Positions 45,538 through 55,932 are shown, counted from the first letter of the stretch. The stretch: 64,000 nucleotides of DNA from Shewanella intestini (GCF_018221465.1 NZ_JAAIKR010000001.1:558001-622000); one strand, 5' to 3'. Translations and numbers: made by a program. Notes: a model not told the origin generated them from the sequence alone.

Positions 45538-47196
45538 ATGGGTAAGTGGTTTAAATCAGGTTCTCCATGGATTTGGATGACCGGTGGTGCGGTTAGTATT
45601 AGTTTGATTGCCGTATTGGGTTTGTTGCTGTTAATCGCATGGCGTGGCTTAAGCTATTTTTGGCCGGCTGATATTTACCAGTGGCAACTTGAAAATAATC
45701 GCGGTGAAAAAAGCACGCTAATTGGCGAAATTTATGATCGTGAGCAAGTACCCACTGAGCGTTTAATTTCAGCGGGGCATACTTTTAACCAACATCCTGG
45801 TGAGTTTGTCGAGCGTTATTTAGTGAAAACAGGAAACCGTGAATTTGTCGGTTTAGATTTTCGCTGGATATTAGCAACTGATATTGTCAGTCGCTCAACA
45901 CCTGCTGGAATTGCAAAGTTTGAGCGTACTAAAAACGGCAATTTTTATGGTTATCCGGTGGCAGTGATTAACGATGGTAAACGCATTGCACTAACAGATG
46001 ACAACATTGAAACTGCGTTAACTGCGCAAATTGAGCGCGCCGTTGATTTAAGCTCTCAAGCGTTATCATTGCAAAAAAGCGACATTGGTTCCATTAACTA
46101 CTCATTAGAGCGTTTGCGTTTAAAAGCGCGCAAGTTTGAACTCGATGGCAAGTTAACCGCTCAAGCCAAAGCCGATTTTGACCAACAAGCGAAACAATTA
46201 AACGATGAGTATTTACTACTAGAAAACGCGTTATTTGATCTACGTGACCAAGCAGCGCGTGATTCTGTGGTGATCCGCGACATGCGCGGCCAAGAAGTGA
46301 CGCTTAACTTAAATAGCATCTTAGATGTCACCTACGTTAACCATTTGAGCTTGTTGGCTAAGATTGGCCACTGGTTTTCGGGTTTAGGCCACTTTGTTAA
46401 TGATGACCCACGTGAAGCCAACACGGAAGGGGGCGTATTTCCTGCCATTTTTGGCACGGTATTTATGGTGATGCTAATGGCGGTTATCGTGACTCCATTT
46501 GGGGTGATTGCAGCTATTTATTTGCATGAATACGCTAAAAAAGGCCCGATTACGAAGATGATCCGCATTGCAGTGATCAACTTAGCAGGGGTGCCATCCA
46601 TTGTTTATGGGGTATTTGGTTTAGGCTTTTTTGTGTATATGCTCGGTGGCTCTATTGATCAATTGTTTTACCCCGAAGCATTACCCGCGCCAACATTTGG
46701 TTCGCCAGGGGTCATTTGGTCAGCGTTAACTTTAGCAATTTTAACCTTACCGGTAGTGATTGTATCTACGGAAGAAGGCTTAAGCCGGATCCCAAGTGCG
46801 GTGCGCCAAGGCAGTTTAGCGTTAGGTGCGACCAAAGCTGAAACCTTATGGCGCATCGTGATCCCAATGGCAAGTCCGGCGATTATGACCGGATTGATAT
46901 TAGCCGTGGCGCGTGCCGCAGGTGAAGTTGCGCCGCTTATGTTGGTAGGTGTGGTTAAACTGGCTCCGACATTACCCATTGATATGAATTTCCCATTTGT
47001 GCATTTAGAACGTAAATTCATGCACTTAGGCTTCCATATTTATGACGTTGGCTTTCAAAGCCCTAACGTCGAAGCTGCCAGACCCTTGGTTTATGCTACT
47101 TCATTCTTATTAGTCTCTGTAATTGTTGCGCTTAACTTGACTGCGATTAGCGTGCGTAACCACTTACGTGAAAAATTCCGTTCGCTAGAACATTAA
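45538..47196 (+). CDS. pstA: Phosphate ABC transporter permease PstA, large form
   Basis: The 552-residue protein has a span near residues 13-38, an extracytoplasmic region with a coiled-coil-like helix (about 160-250; [14 protein letters not shown]) and the permease domain from about 300 ([29 protein letters not shown]). The EAA motif [17 protein letters not shown] is clear. It is about 250 residues longer than E. coli PstA, paralleling the large PstC. It begins 58 bases after pstC with GAGGT upstream. Confidence 0.92.
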   Translation: MGKWFKSGSPWIWMTGGAVSISLIAVLGLLLLIAWRGLSYFWPADIYQWQLENNRGEKSTLIGEIYDREQVPTERLISAGHTFNQHPGEFVERYLVKTGNREFVGLDFRWILATDIVSRSTPAGIAKFERTKNGNFYGYPVAVINDGKRIALTDDNIETALTAQIERAVDLSSQALSLQKSDIGSINYSLERLRLKARKFELDGKLTAQAKADFDQQAKQLNDEYLLLENALFDLRDQAARDSVVIRDMRGQEVTLNLNSILDVTYVNHLSLLAKIGHWFSGLGHFVNDDPREANTEGGVFPAIFGTVFMVMLMAVIVTPFGVIAAIYLHEYAKKGPITKMIRIAVINLAGVPSIVYGVFGLGFFVYMLGGSIDQLFYPEALPAPTFGSPGVIWSALTLAILTLPVVIVSTEEGLSRIPSAVRQGSLALGATKAETLWRIVIPMASPAIMTGLILAVARAAGEVAPLMLVGVVKLAPTLPIDMNFPFVHLERKFMHLGFHIYDVGFQSPNVEAARPLVYATSFLLVSVIVALNLTAISVRNHLREKFRSLEH

Positions 47197-47221
47197 ATGG
47201 CGATATCTAAAGGATAAACAA

Positions 47222-48040
47222 ATGATTTCGATAGACAGAACTGCAAACCAATTGCAAACCGTGGATTTAGCTAACTTGCCAGCACAAGATACCGCATTAG
47301 AGATCCGTAACTTAGACCTCAGTTACGCAGACAAACAAGCGTTGTTTGATGTGTCGATGAAGATCCCTAAAAAACAAGTTACCGCGTTTATTGGTCCGTC
47401 AGGGTGTGGTAAATCTACATTATTGCGGTGTATTAACCGCATGAATGACTTAGTTGATACCTGTAAAATTGGCGGTGAAATTTTGCTTCATGGGCAAAAT
47501 ATTTATGACAAAAAAGTTGATGTTGCTAGCTTACGTCGCAACGTTGGTATGGTGTTTCAGCGCCCGAATCCATTCCCTAAATCAATTTATGAAAACGTCG
47601 TTTATGGCTTACGATTACAAGGATTGAATAATCGTCGTGAACTAGATGAAGCGGCAGAGCGCTCGCTTCGTGGCGCAGCAATTTGGGATGAAGTGAAAGA
47701 TCGCCTCCATGACAATGCGTTTGGCTTATCTGGTGGTCAGCAACAACGCTTGGTGATTGCTCGCGCCATTGCCATTGAGCCTGAAGTATTACTCCTTGAT
47801 GAACCCACCTCGGCACTTGACCCTATTTCAACCTTAACCATTGAAGAGTTGATTACTGAGTTAAAAGAAAAGTACACCGTGGTGATTGTGACGCACAACA
47901 TGCAACAAGCGGCGCGGGTATCAGACCAAACTGCGTTCATGTACATGGGCGAGCTAGTTGAGTATGCCAACACCAACACCATTTTTACCACACCGAAAAA
48001 GCGTAAAACCGAAGATTACATCACCGGTCGCTACGGTTAA
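47222..48040 (+). CDS. pstB: Phosphate ABC transporter ATPase PstB
   Basis: The 272-residue ATPase has Walker [10 protein letters not shown] near 59, Q-loop in [15 protein letters not shown] (the PNPFP form is specific to PstB), signature LSGGQQQRL near 167 and Walker [13 protein letters not shown]. An N-terminal extension of about 20 residues precedes the ABC fold. It energises phosphate uptake and starts 25 bases after pstA with AAAGGAT. Confidence 0.96.
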   Translation: MISIDRTANQLQTVDLANLPAQDTALEIRNLDLSYADKQALFDVSMKIPKKQVTAFIGPSGCGKSTLLRCINRMNDLVDTCKIGGEILLHGQNIYDKKVDVASLRRNVGMVFQRPNPFPKSIYENVVYGLRLQGLNNRRELDEAAERSLRGAAIWDEVKDRLHDNAFGLSGGQQQRLVIARAIAIEPEVLLLDEPTSALDPISTLTIEELITELKEKYTVVIVTHNMQQAARVSDQTAFMYMGELVEYANTNTIFTTPKKRKTEDYITGRYG

Positions 48041-48081
48041 GCCACTGTTACCCAAATTGACAAGTTAAGGTAAGTACAATC

Positions 48082-48792
48082 ATGGAAAAGTTAAATACCA
48101 ATAAGCACATTTCGGGTCAGTTTAATGCTGAGCTAGAAGACATTCGTAACCGTGTGTTAGCCATGGGGGGGTTAGTCGAACGTCAGTTAGAGCAGTCATT
48201 GGATGCACTTGCAGGCTTAGATGCTGATTTGGCTCGAACGGTGATTGAGGGGGATCATAAAGTCAACGGCATGGAAGTGGCCATTGATGAAGAATGTACC
48301 CGCATTATTGCTAAGCGCCAACCTGCGGCGAGTGATTTACGCTTAATTATTACGATTTCTAAAACCATTAGCGACCTTGAACGCATTGGCGATGCTTGTG
48401 TACGTATTGCTAAAGCCGCAGTAGATAAACGAGCCAAAAGCCAAGAGCCGTTACTTGTGAGTATTGAAAGCATGGGGCGACATGCTACCCGTACTTTACA
48501 TGCAACATTAGATGCTTTGGCACGCATGGATGTTGAAAAAGCCTTTGCCTTACATAAAGAAGATGCCAAATTAGACCGTGAATATGAAGGTATTATCCGT
48601 CAGTTAATGACTTACATGATGGAAGACCCTCGCTCAATTCCAGGGGTATTAGATGTGTTGTGGGCAGCGCGAGCGGTTGAACGCGTAGGTGACCGTTGTA
48701 AAAATATTTGTGAGTACATTATTTATTACGTAAAAGGTAAAGATGTGCGTCACACAAGTTATGAAGAGATGGAAAAAGACATTATTAATTAA
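48082..48792 (+). CDS. phoU: Phosphate-specific transport regulator PhoU
   Basis: The 236-residue all-helical protein contains two PhoU repeats with the metal-binding E/D-x3-D motifs ([13 protein letters not shown] near 108 and [16 protein letters not shown] near 208). PhoU links the Pst transporter to PhoR and represses the Pho regulon under phosphate excess. It lies 41 bases after pstB and ends the operon; a terminator follows about 125 bases on. PhoB/PhoR genes are not in the window. Confidence 0.95.
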   Translation: MEKLNTNKHISGQFNAELEDIRNRVLAMGGLVERQLEQSLDALAGLDADLARTVIEGDHKVNGMEVAIDEECTRIIAKRQPAASDLRLIITISKTISDLERIGDACVRIAKAAVDKRAKSQEPLLVSIESMGRHATRTLHATLDALARMDVEKAFALHKEDAKLDREYEGIIRQLMTYMMEDPRSIPGVLDVLWAARAVERVGDRCKNICEYIIYYVKGKDVRHTSYEEMEKDIIN

Positions 48793-48916
48793 CGGTTTGG
48801 TGTTTGCGTAATGGGTAGCATTATGAATATTATTTGCCCGTTGTGTGGCCGATATTAATAATAGCCATGGATAACAGAACGCGAAAAAGTGCATATATAA
48901 TTGCAATCAAATACTG

Positions 48917-48955
48917 GCGACTGCAGATGAAAAAAACTTGTGCAGTCGCTTTCTT
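48917..48955 (+). terminator. Terminator after phoU
   Basis: GCGACTGCA and TGCAGTCGC form a perfect 9-base stem with a 15-base loop, followed by TTTCTT. The remaining gap to 49290 holds a CRP-like site. Confidence 0.75.
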
Positions 48956-49215
48956 GTGCCTGTGGGGCAATCATTATCATCGTAATTTGATAGCCGTTAG
49001 CGTGTAACCAAACGAGATAAAAATAAGCACTTTAGTGATCTAGATTATGCTGAAAAGGCGGTTTATTCATCGCCAGTGATTAACCTTTGAGCCCGCTATG
49101 ACAGTGGTTTGGGATAAATTGTCCCGAAATTTATTTTTATATGTGTCAAAATGTCACGTTTGTGATTTGCTGTTGGCTAAATATTGGCTCATATTGTCAA
49201 TATTGGTTGAATTTA

Positions 49216-49231
49216 TTTGAACTAGATCACA
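49216..49231. promoter_or_regulatory. Candidate CRP site upstream of the MOT1-type transporter
   Basis: TTTGA-N6-TCACA matches the CRP consensus TGTGA-N6-TCACA at nine of ten half-site bases. It lies 60 bases before ATG 49291, a natural place for an activator, and argues against coding from the alternative start at 49141. Confidence 0.5.
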
Positions 49232-49290
49232 CCTTAATCTTTGGCATTGTACTTGCTTTAGTCAGCTATTCTGTTATTACGGCAAGCTAT

Positions 49291-50427
49291 ATGAGATGTC
49301 AGCAGCATCAACTTCGACACATTAATACATTCTCTGGTGAAATAAGCGGAGCATTTGCTGATTTAGGGACATTTTTGCCCTTAGTGTTGGGGCTAATTGC
49401 ATTAAACCAATTTTCTCCGCAAGGGGTCTTTTTGGGTTTTGGTTGTTTTGCTTTATTTACCGCTTGGTTTTATAAACGGCCAATTCCAACTCAGCCAATG
49501 AAAGTGATTTCAGCCTTGGTTATTGCTGAAGGTTTTTCTCCCGGGATGCTCCAAGCAAGTGCGATGCTTATCGGTATCATACTGCTTGTGTTGGCCTACA
49601 CAGGGGCCATTGGTTGGTTAGCAAAACAAATTTCACCAACGATTAGCATCGGTATTCAATTGGCGATTGGTTTACAGCTAATTTGGATTGGTGGGGTGAT
49701 GATTTCAGAAACTTGGGTTATCGGCATCGCTGGGTTGGTCTTGTTATTGTGCAGCCGCTTTTTACCTCTGCCGTTTTTGATGATGCCAGCGGTTTTAGGG
49801 CTGGGCATTGTTTGGCAAATGGTCCATGGCGCGCAAGCGAGTTTCGAATTCAATCAGGTTTATCCATGGCATTTATCTTGGCCCAATGTCGATGAGTGGA
49901 GTCAAGCAGCGTTATTATTAGTGTTACCACAATTGGCATTGACGTTAACGAATGCGGTGATTGTGGTTTCTGCGTTAGCGACAAGTAAATTCCCTGAAGA
50001 TGAAGCCAAGTTAGTGCCAAAACGGTTTGCGATTAGCTCAGGTTGGGCTAACTTATTGCTGGCGCCTTTTGGCGGCATGGCAATGTGTCATGGCGCGGGT
50101 GGTTTTGCGGTGCAATATTACTTTGGTGCGCGCAGTTATGTTGCGCCGTTGATATTTGGTGTTACTTGCATTGCGATTGCATTGTGTTGGGGTCAAGGCA
50201 TGGCGAATTTATTGTCGTTAATTCCAATGGCATTATTAGGTGCATTACTTGCTATTGCAGGGATTCAATTAGCTTGGTCTAAACGCTTTATTGATGGCAA
50301 ACCGTATTGTATTTTTGTGATTTTTACCACCGCGTTAATGTGCTTGTTGTTTAATACCGCCGTTGGGTTGATTGCCGGTTTGCTGCTGGAATTTATTCGC
50401 CGTCATCAATTAACTAAAACCACCTAG
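49291..50427 (+). CDS. MOT1-type molybdate/sulfate transporter
   Basis: The product (378 residues from this start) has about ten hydrophobic segments and the paired family motifs FSGEISGAFADLGTFLPLVLGL near residue 12 and RPIPTQPMKVISALVIAE near 65. MOT1 transporters take up molybdate, related to SulP sulfate carriers. The upstream in-frame ATG 49141 would add 50 residues including a possible extra span. I prefer 49291 since family members begin shortly before the GEISGAFADLG motif. Substrate is inferred by family. Confidence 0.8.
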   Translation: MRCQQHQLRHINTFSGEISGAFADLGTFLPLVLGLIALNQFSPQGVFLGFGCFALFTAWFYKRPIPTQPMKVISALVIAEGFSPGMLQASAMLIGIILLVLAYTGAIGWLAKQISPTISIGIQLAIGLQLIWIGGVMISETWVIGIAGLVLLLCSRFLPLPFLMMPAVLGLGIVWQMVHGAQASFEFNQVYPWHLSWPNVDEWSQAALLLVLPQLALTLTNAVIVVSALATSKFPEDEAKLVPKRFAISSGWANLLLAPFGGMAMCHGAGGFAVQYYFGARSYVAPLIFGVTCIAIALCWGQGMANLLSLIPMALLGALLAIAGIQLAWSKRFIDGKPYCIFVIFTTALMCLLFNTAVGLIAGLLLEFIRRHQLTKTT

Positions 50428-50671
50428 GTAGATTAATGAGCAGGTTTTATTTGCGCGTAGCTAGCAAAGCCTTTAACCAGTGAAGAGTCCCTTATTGTGT
50501 GAATATTGACAGTTAATCAGCCGCTAAGCTGTTAACGTTTAATCACTAACGGTTAGTCTCTATCATCTAATGCGCCATTTGCGCGCGAATTTGTTTGGCT
50601 TTTGGTCATTATGTTTAATATCAATTTTAGAATTATTAGCTGCATATATTGGCAGTGAAAATAGGAACGTT

Positions 50672-51262
50672 ATGAAAAAAACCTTAACCCGCGGATTGAT
50701 GAACCTGCTCCCTATGGTGCTATCTATCTGGTTGTTTTGGTCATTGTTTATTTCCCTTGATGGGCTTGGGCGCTTATTGCTTGAGTCATTAGGTGTCAAA
50801 CCGATTTTTATTGGCGCTGGCTTTACGTTAGTGGCGGTAATTATTTTTATCGCAGGATTATTATTTTCCGTGAGTCCCATTGTGTGGTTATACAGTTGGG
50901 TAGAGCGTCAATTAATGAAGTTCCCGTTGTTTAAATCCGTATATGGCAGTATTCGTGATATTGCGGCATTGATGAACAATGACAACAAACCTAAAAATCA
51001 ACAAACTGTGCTGATTAAACAGGCCAATGGGAGCTATATTGTTGGCTTTATTATGGGAGATAACACGCCTGCGCCATTAACCGATGCGTTGCCAGATGGT
51101 GACTGGGTGCCGGTATTATTTCAGTTAAGCTACCAAATGGCTGGGGTCACCAGTTTAGTGAAACGAGAAGACTTAATTGAAGTGCAGTGGTCGTTTGAAG
51201 AAGCTATGCGCTTTAACTTAACCGCTGGGATTTCAAGCTCAAAAGACATTGCGCACAATTAA
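50672..51262 (+). CDS. DUF502 family membrane protein
   Basis: The 196-residue protein has two membrane spans (about 10-30 and 50-75) and a soluble C-terminal part with FPLFKSVYGSIRDIAALM, the family hallmark. DUF502 proteins are widespread inner-membrane proteins of unknown function. ATG 50672 has AGGA upstream; an in-frame start at 50570 adds a non-family extension. A short hairpin follows the stop. Confidence 0.85.
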   Translation: MKKTLTRGLMNLLPMVLSIWLFWSLFISLDGLGRLLLESLGVKPIFIGAGFTLVAVIIFIAGLLFSVSPIVWLYSWVERQLMKFPLFKSVYGSIRDIAALMNNDNKPKNQQTVLIKQANGSYIVGFIMGDNTPAPLTDALPDGDWVPVLFQLSYQMAGVTSLVKREDLIEVQWSFEEAMRFNLTAGISSSKDIAHN

Positions 51263-51286
51263 ATCAGCCGCGTTGATTAACGCTCT

Positions 51287-51313
51287 TAGATTGATGTAAA
51301 ACGCGTCAATCTA
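51287..51313 (+). terminator. Hairpin after the DUF502 gene
   Basis: TAGATTGA and TCAATCTA form a perfect 8-base stem with an 11-base loop, 24 bases past the stop; no T tract. Possible weak terminator. Confidence 0.4.
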
Positions 51314-51420
51314 GGTTACATCATTTAACTTGTTTCACGAATGTAGGTTAAAGCATTGCTCCAAGTGATAACAGCGCTTATCCTTGGGGCAAATGTATAT
51401 CAACATCAAAGAGAAAACAC

Positions 51421-51777
51421 ATGTCAGGCACACCCAGTAAATTAGATAAAGTGCTTGCACAAGCACGTGAGTATAAAGCGAGCCGTGAAAAAGGTTACCG
51501 TGAACAAGCGCTGAAGTTATACCCGTGGATTTGCGGTCGTTGTACTCGCGAATTTACCCATAAAAACCTCAGTGAATTAACTGTTCACCATGTTGATCAT
51601 AACCATGATAACAACCCCTCTGATGGCAGCAATTGGGAATTATTATGTTTGTATTGCCACGACAACGAACATTCACGTTTTGAAGAGTTAATTCGCTACG
51701 GCAATACCACTGAAGCGAAGCAAGAAGCGGCAACGTATAATCCGTTTGCTGACTTAAAGTCGATGATGAAAAAGTAG
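51421..51777 (+). CDS. yajD: HNH nuclease family protein YajD
   Basis: The 118-residue protein matches E. coli YajD closely: GYREQALKLYPWICGRCTREF, LTVHHVDHNHDNNPSDGSNWELLCLYCHDNEHS and the C-terminal YNPFADLKSMM. The HNH pattern (His-His-Val-Asp-His, Asn-Trp-Glu, Cys-Tyr-Cys-His) and two CxxC pairs for zinc are intact. YajD is a predicted endonuclease of unknown target. AGAGAAAAC precedes the ATG. A terminator follows. Confidence 0.93.
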   Translation: MSGTPSKLDKVLAQAREYKASREKGYREQALKLYPWICGRCTREFTHKNLSELTVHHVDHNHDNNPSDGSNWELLCLYCHDNEHSRFEELIRYGNTTEAKQEAATYNPFADLKSMMKK

Positions 51778-51801
51778 TTGTTAGCCAAGGTCATTGAAAG
51801 T

Positions 51802-51823
51802 CAGCCATGGGCTGGCTTTTTTA
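51802..51823 (+). terminator. Terminator after yajD
   Basis: CAGCC and GGCTG form a short stem around ATG and run into six T. It is 24 bases past the yajD stop and converges with the DUF1289 gene. Confidence 0.7.
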
Positions 51824-51835
51824 TTGACAGGTATT

Positions 51836-52069
51836 TTACACGCTGCGGGTGATTTTAGCTTGGGCTGCCAACCATTTGTCGCGGCTTAATATTTGGGTGT
51901 TGCTGTCGCCTTCAAACTGGCTTTTTCGCGCGGGTAGGGCGGCGACAATTTGCTGTTGCTGCTGTTCATTGGCTTTTGACCAAGCAACGATTTCATCAAT
52001 ATGGCGGTAACAGCCCATACAATAATCATCATCATTCAAACCGCATCTAGCAACACACGGGGACTGCAT
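51836..52069 (-). CDS. DUF1289 family small protein
   Basis: The 77-residue protein begins MQSPCVARCGLNDDDYCMGCYRHIDEIVAW, the four-Cys DUF1289 signature, likely a small zinc or iron-sulfur site. The C-terminal half is polar and not conserved. Its function is unknown; relatives are sometimes fused to or next to oxidoreductases. AAAGGAA lies before the ATG on the minus strand. Confidence 0.88.
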   Translation of the reverse strand: MQSPCVARCGLNDDDYCMGCYRHIDEIVAWSKANEQQQQQIVAALPARKSQFEGDSNTQILSRDKWLAAQAKITRSV

Positions 52070-52334
52070 AGTTATTTCCTTTTAACTGTTGGAGGTATGG
52101 ACACTGTTGTTTTTTACGCGCTAATTGACGTTTGCGGCTAGGTTAGCACGGTTTTAACCCAAGCGGTAAAGCTGAATTAGATGATGATTTTTGATAAACC
52201 TCACTTTGCATCATATCAATCAGGTGTATGGTGGTCTGCGCGTTAACATGACCGCTAAATTTGTATGTTGATCAGGTGAGTACCCTGTTGGGCCTGATCT
52301 TTAATATGAATATATATCACGACTGGATACCGAA

Positions 52335-53576
52335 TTGACCAATAAAAGCGACTATCAATCTCAGTTTGCATTGTTAACCACTTATTTGGAGCAATATCGT
52401 GCGCTATGGCAAGTAAAAGCTTTTGATTGCAAAAGCTTACCTTGGGAGACATCGTTTACCCATTTAGCTGAAAAATTATGGCAACTTAATGACGCAGATA
52501 TTGACGAGTTAGATAGTCATCAGCAGCGGTTAGTTGATACGCTTTTGCCCGCGCTAGCACGCGATTGTAACCTTGATGACGCGCAGCAAAAGAGATTAAA
52601 CCAATTGCTCACGGCACGCTTTGGATCTAAAGCACAACTTGACTCTCAATGGCTTGATAGCGTTGAACTGCCACATTTTAGCGCCACGATAAAGGGACGT
52701 AAGTGGCAACAAATTAGTGCGTTTGCACAACATGTGGATAGCGAGCTGCCATTTTTTGAATGGTGCGCAGGTAAAGGCCATCTTGGGCGGTATTTGGCTA
52801 AAACGAAGCAAGTGAGTGTGCATAGTCTTGAATGGCAACAATCATTATGTGATGCCGGAATAACCTTTGCCAAACAATGGCAATTACCGCAAACATTCGA
52901 GTGTGCAGATGTCTTTGCTTTACGTCAAAATCCATTAGATTGTCAGCAGCATGCCGTGGCATTACATGCTTGCGGTGACTTACATATTCATTTATTACGT
53001 CATGTGGTGGATGCCGATACTCAAGCGGTGTCGATATCACCTTGCTGTTATCATTTGATTCAAGACGAGGTTTATCAACCGTTATCCGCTATTGGCCAAA
53101 AGCAAACGCTTAAGCTGGCTAAGCATGATTTGCAATTACCTTTGCAGCAAAGTGTTATTGCTAATAAAAAACAGCAACAATTGCGTCATCAAGAAATTGC
53201 TTGGCGTTTAGGTTTTGACAGCCTACAACGAGATATTAGCGATAATCCGCATTATTTACCGATTCCGAGTGTTAAACGTAGCCAATTAAGTGGTGAGTTT
53301 AGTGACTTTTGCCATTGGGCAGCTAACTGTAAAGGCTTGGTGTTAACTGCTGATATTGACTGGCATGATTACCTTGAACAGGGGCTAGTTCGACAACGGC
53401 TGACTCGACGAATTGACCTCGTTGCACATGTTTTCCGGCGCATGCTAGAGCATTGGTTAGTGCTCGATAGAGTGTGTTATTTAATTGAGCATGGCTATCA
53501 GGTGCAGGTGTATGATTTTTGTTCGCCTAACATTACGCCGCGCAATAGCCTTATTCAGGCGACAAAACGCAAATAA
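52335..53576 (+). CDS. SAM-dependent methyltransferase, GSTCD-like
   Basis: The 413-residue protein has a SAM-binding motif FEWCAGKGHLGRYLA near 140, then HACGDLHIHLLRHVV near 215 and ISPCCYHLI, which resemble the methyltransferase region of eukaryotic GSTCD and TrmO-like or rRNA enzymes. The Cys-Cys-Tyr-His set suggests a specialised active site. The start is TTG 52335 with GGATACCG upstream; no ATG is available nearby. Target RNA or protein is unknown. Confidence 0.7.
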   Translation: MTNKSDYQSQFALLTTYLEQYRALWQVKAFDCKSLPWETSFTHLAEKLWQLNDADIDELDSHQQRLVDTLLPALARDCNLDDAQQKRLNQLLTARFGSKAQLDSQWLDSVELPHFSATIKGRKWQQISAFAQHVDSELPFFEWCAGKGHLGRYLAKTKQVSVHSLEWQQSLCDAGITFAKQWQLPQTFECADVFALRQNPLDCQQHAVALHACGDLHIHLLRHVVDADTQAVSISPCCYHLIQDEVYQPLSAIGQKQTLKLAKHDLQLPLQQSVIANKKQQQLRHQEIAWRLGFDSLQRDISDNPHYLPIPSVKRSQLSGEFSDFCHWAANCKGLVLTADIDWHDYLEQGLVRQRLTRRIDLVAHVFRRMLEHWLVLDRVCYLIEHGYQVQVYDFCSPNITPRNSLIQATKRK

Positions 53577-53826
53577 ACCGGCATTTGTTGATGATTTGTT
53601 ATTAAGTTATTGTTTCATTTATTTTATTTTGTCCATTGCAGTCTAAATCAACTGTCTATATTCAGTTGTATTCATGCCGTGAGTTAAAAAATATGACAAA
53701 TCTCTTGGGTTTTCCTCGGTTTTTGATTGAATCTTGAGGCTAATCTTGTTCAAATGGCGGGTTATTGAAATTCCACTATGAAATGCCATGTAATTGTGGC
53801 TTCAGTTAAGCGAAAAATACGGTTTA

Positions 53827-54876
53827 ATGAAATATTCCCGCGTCTTTATTAATAGCCTAGCGTATGAGCTAGCACCGCAAGTAGTGTCGAGCAGTGATCT
53901 TGAAAATCGTTTAGCACCGCTGTATCAAAAATTTCGTATTCCAATGGGGCAACTTGCTGCATTAACAGGAATAAAAGAACGCCGTTGGTGGCCTAAAGGG
54001 CATCGTTTGTCTGACGGCGCAATTGCGGCAGCAAAAAAGGCTGTAGCAGAAACCGGTATTAATGTTAGCGAACTTGGCGCGGTTGTTTATACCGGCGTAT
54101 GTCGTGATCAACATGAACCTGCAACAGCATGCCGCATAGCAGCTGAGCTGGGTGTATCAAAAGATACCGCGATATACGATATAAGCAACGCATGCTTGGG
54201 CGTATTGTCAGGTATGTTAGATATTGCTAATCGCATAGAATTGGGCCAAATCAAAGCTGGAATGGTTGTCTCATGTGAGTCTGCGCGCGACATTGTCGAT
54301 GCCACGATTGAGCACATGTTGGCTGAACCGACAATGCAAAACTTTGCTCAGTCATTAGCCACACTTACAGGTGGTTCTGGTGCAGTGGCAGTGATTTTAA
54401 CCGATGGCAGCTTACCGTTAACCACCCAACGCCAACATCAATTACTAGGAGCAAGTCACCTTTCTGCTCCTGAACATCATCAGCTGTGTCAATGGGGCCT
54501 ACAAGAAGCCGGTCACATGTTGTATCGCGAATTTATGCGCACTGATGCGGTGACATTGCTTAAAGAGGGGGTGGATTTAGCTAAGCATACTTGGCAACAC
54601 TTCTTAACTCAGCGCGATTGGGTCGTTGAACAAGTTGATAAAGTTATTTGTCATCAAGTAGGCTCATCTAATCGTAAGCAAGTGCTCAATGCGTTAAATA
54701 TTCCTCATGAAAAAGAATATCCAACCTATGAATCACTTGGCAATATGGGTACGGTTTCGCTGCCTGTTACTGCAGCATTAGCTCACGATAATGGCTTTAT
54801 TCACGCAGGTGATCAGGTGAGCTTTTTAGGTATAGGCAGTGGCTTAAACTGCATGATGCTGGGTATTAAGTGGTAA
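53827..54876 (+). CDS. oleA: OleA, long-chain fatty acyl-CoA condensing enzyme
   Basis: The 349-residue thiolase-fold enzyme joins two fatty acyl-CoA molecules by non-decarboxylative Claisen condensation to give a 2-alkyl-3-ketoacid. It starts MKYSRVFINSLAYELAP, the Shewanella OleA N-terminus. The nucleophile is Cys123 in ISNACLGVLSG; the His in VICHQVGSSNRKQ and Asn in ESLGNMGTVSLP complete the KAS III-like triad, and Glu97 corresponds to the catalytic Glu reported for OleA. It opens the ole cluster. Confidence 0.95.
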   Translation: MKYSRVFINSLAYELAPQVVSSSDLENRLAPLYQKFRIPMGQLAALTGIKERRWWPKGHRLSDGAIAAAKKAVAETGINVSELGAVVYTGVCRDQHEPATACRIAAELGVSKDTAIYDISNACLGVLSGMLDIANRIELGQIKAGMVVSCESARDIVDATIEHMLAEPTMQNFAQSLATLTGGSGAVAVILTDGSLPLTTQRQHQLLGASHLSAPEHHQLCQWGLQEAGHMLYREFMRTDAVTLLKEGVDLAKHTWQHFLTQRDWVVEQVDKVICHQVGSSNRKQVLNALNIPHEKEYPTYESLGNMGTVSLPVTAALAHDNGFIHAGDQVSFLGIGSGLNCMMLGIKW

Positions 54877-54935
54877 TTGTTAGCGCTTGAGTAGAGCGTG
54901 TCTTTACAAAATAATGAGAAGAATTTAGGGACATC

Positions 54936-55814
54936 ATGTTAGAAAAGTTAATGCCATTTGAGCAGCATTATTTAGATTTGAATGGCAATAAAATGCATTA
55001 CCTCAATGAAGGCGAAGGTGAGCCGGTGGTCATGGTTCACGGTAACCCTAGTTGGAGCTTTTATTACCGTAACCTTGTAAGTGCATTAGCCGGCAACCAT
55101 CAATGTATTGTGCCTGATCATATTGGCTGTGGCATGTCTGATAAACCCAATGATGCTAATTACGATTACACCTTAAAGCAACGCATTGATGACCTTGAAA
55201 CCCTGCTAGATAGCTTAGGCGTGACCGAAAATATTACTTTAGTGGTTCATGATTGGGGCGGGATGATTGGTACAGGGTTTGCCGCGCGTTATCCTGAGCG
55301 AATTAAACGTTTAGTGTTTTTAAACACCGCAGCGTTTCATTTACCAAAATCTAAGCCATTTCCTTGGGCATTATGGATATGCCGTGACACGTTACTTGGC
55401 ACGATTTTAGTACGCGGATTCAATGCGTTTGCTTCAGCGGCCTCTTATGTGGGCGTAAAACGCAAACCCATGGATAAAGCCACCCGCAAAGCATACGTTG
55501 CGCCATTTAATAATTGGGCTAACCGTATTTCTACCCTGCGTTTTGTGCAAGATATTCCATTAAAACCGGCGCATCGTAACTACGATTTAGTCACTGAAAT
55601 ATCAGCCAGTTTGGCCAAGTTTCAACAAACACCCACCATGGTGTGTTTTGGTTTACAAGACTTTGTGTTTGATGAGCATTTTTACGCACAGTGGAAAGAT
55701 AAAATGCCTTATGCTGAATTTCACGAATTCCCTGATTGCGGTCACTATATTCTTGAAGATGCTAGTGATGACGTTATTGGGTTGATTAAAACGTTTATCA
55801 GTAAGCACCCATAA
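54936..55814 (+). CDS. oleB: OleB, beta-lactone decarboxylase (alpha/beta hydrolase)
   Basis: The 292-residue alpha/beta hydrolase has the nucleophile Asp106 in VVHDWGGMIG, an HGNPSW oxyanion motif near 35 and the catalytic His in FPDCGHYILEDA. These are haloalkane-dehalogenase-like features typical of OleB, which decarboxylates the cis-beta-lactone to give the olefin. It lies 59 bases after oleA. A strong terminator separates it from oleC. In some other bacteria oleB and oleC are fused; here they are separate. Confidence 0.93.
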   Translation: MLEKLMPFEQHYLDLNGNKMHYLNEGEGEPVVMVHGNPSWSFYYRNLVSALAGNHQCIVPDHIGCGMSDKPNDANYDYTLKQRIDDLETLLDSLGVTENITLVVHDWGGMIGTGFAARYPERIKRLVFLNTAAFHLPKSKPFPWALWICRDTLLGTILVRGFNAFASAASYVGVKRKPMDKATRKAYVAPFNNWANRISTLRFVQDIPLKPAHRNYDLVTEISASLAKFQQTPTMVCFGLQDFVFDEHFYAQWKDKMPYAEFHEFPDCGHYILEDASDDVIGLIKTFISKHP

Positions 55815-55835
55815 GGGCAGCATGACACAATAATT

Positions 55836-55857
55836 AAGGCTCTTAGGAGCCTTTTTA
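55836..55857 (+). terminator. Terminator between oleB and oleC
   Basis: AAGGCTC and GAGCCTT form a perfect 7-base stem with loop TTAG, followed by TTTATTT. It ends 75 bases before the likely oleC start. Confidence 0.78.
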
Positions 55858-55932
55858 TTTAAGCCAAATTTTATATTGCCGTATTGATTGCTTGTCCAAG
55901 TAATGGATAACCGCCAACAAAGTGAATCTCAT

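Noticed and set aside
49141-49290. Upstream extension of the MOT1 transporter
   Set aside because: Lacks family similarity, and a CRP-like site lies within it; treated as upstream region, though an extra membrane span is possible.
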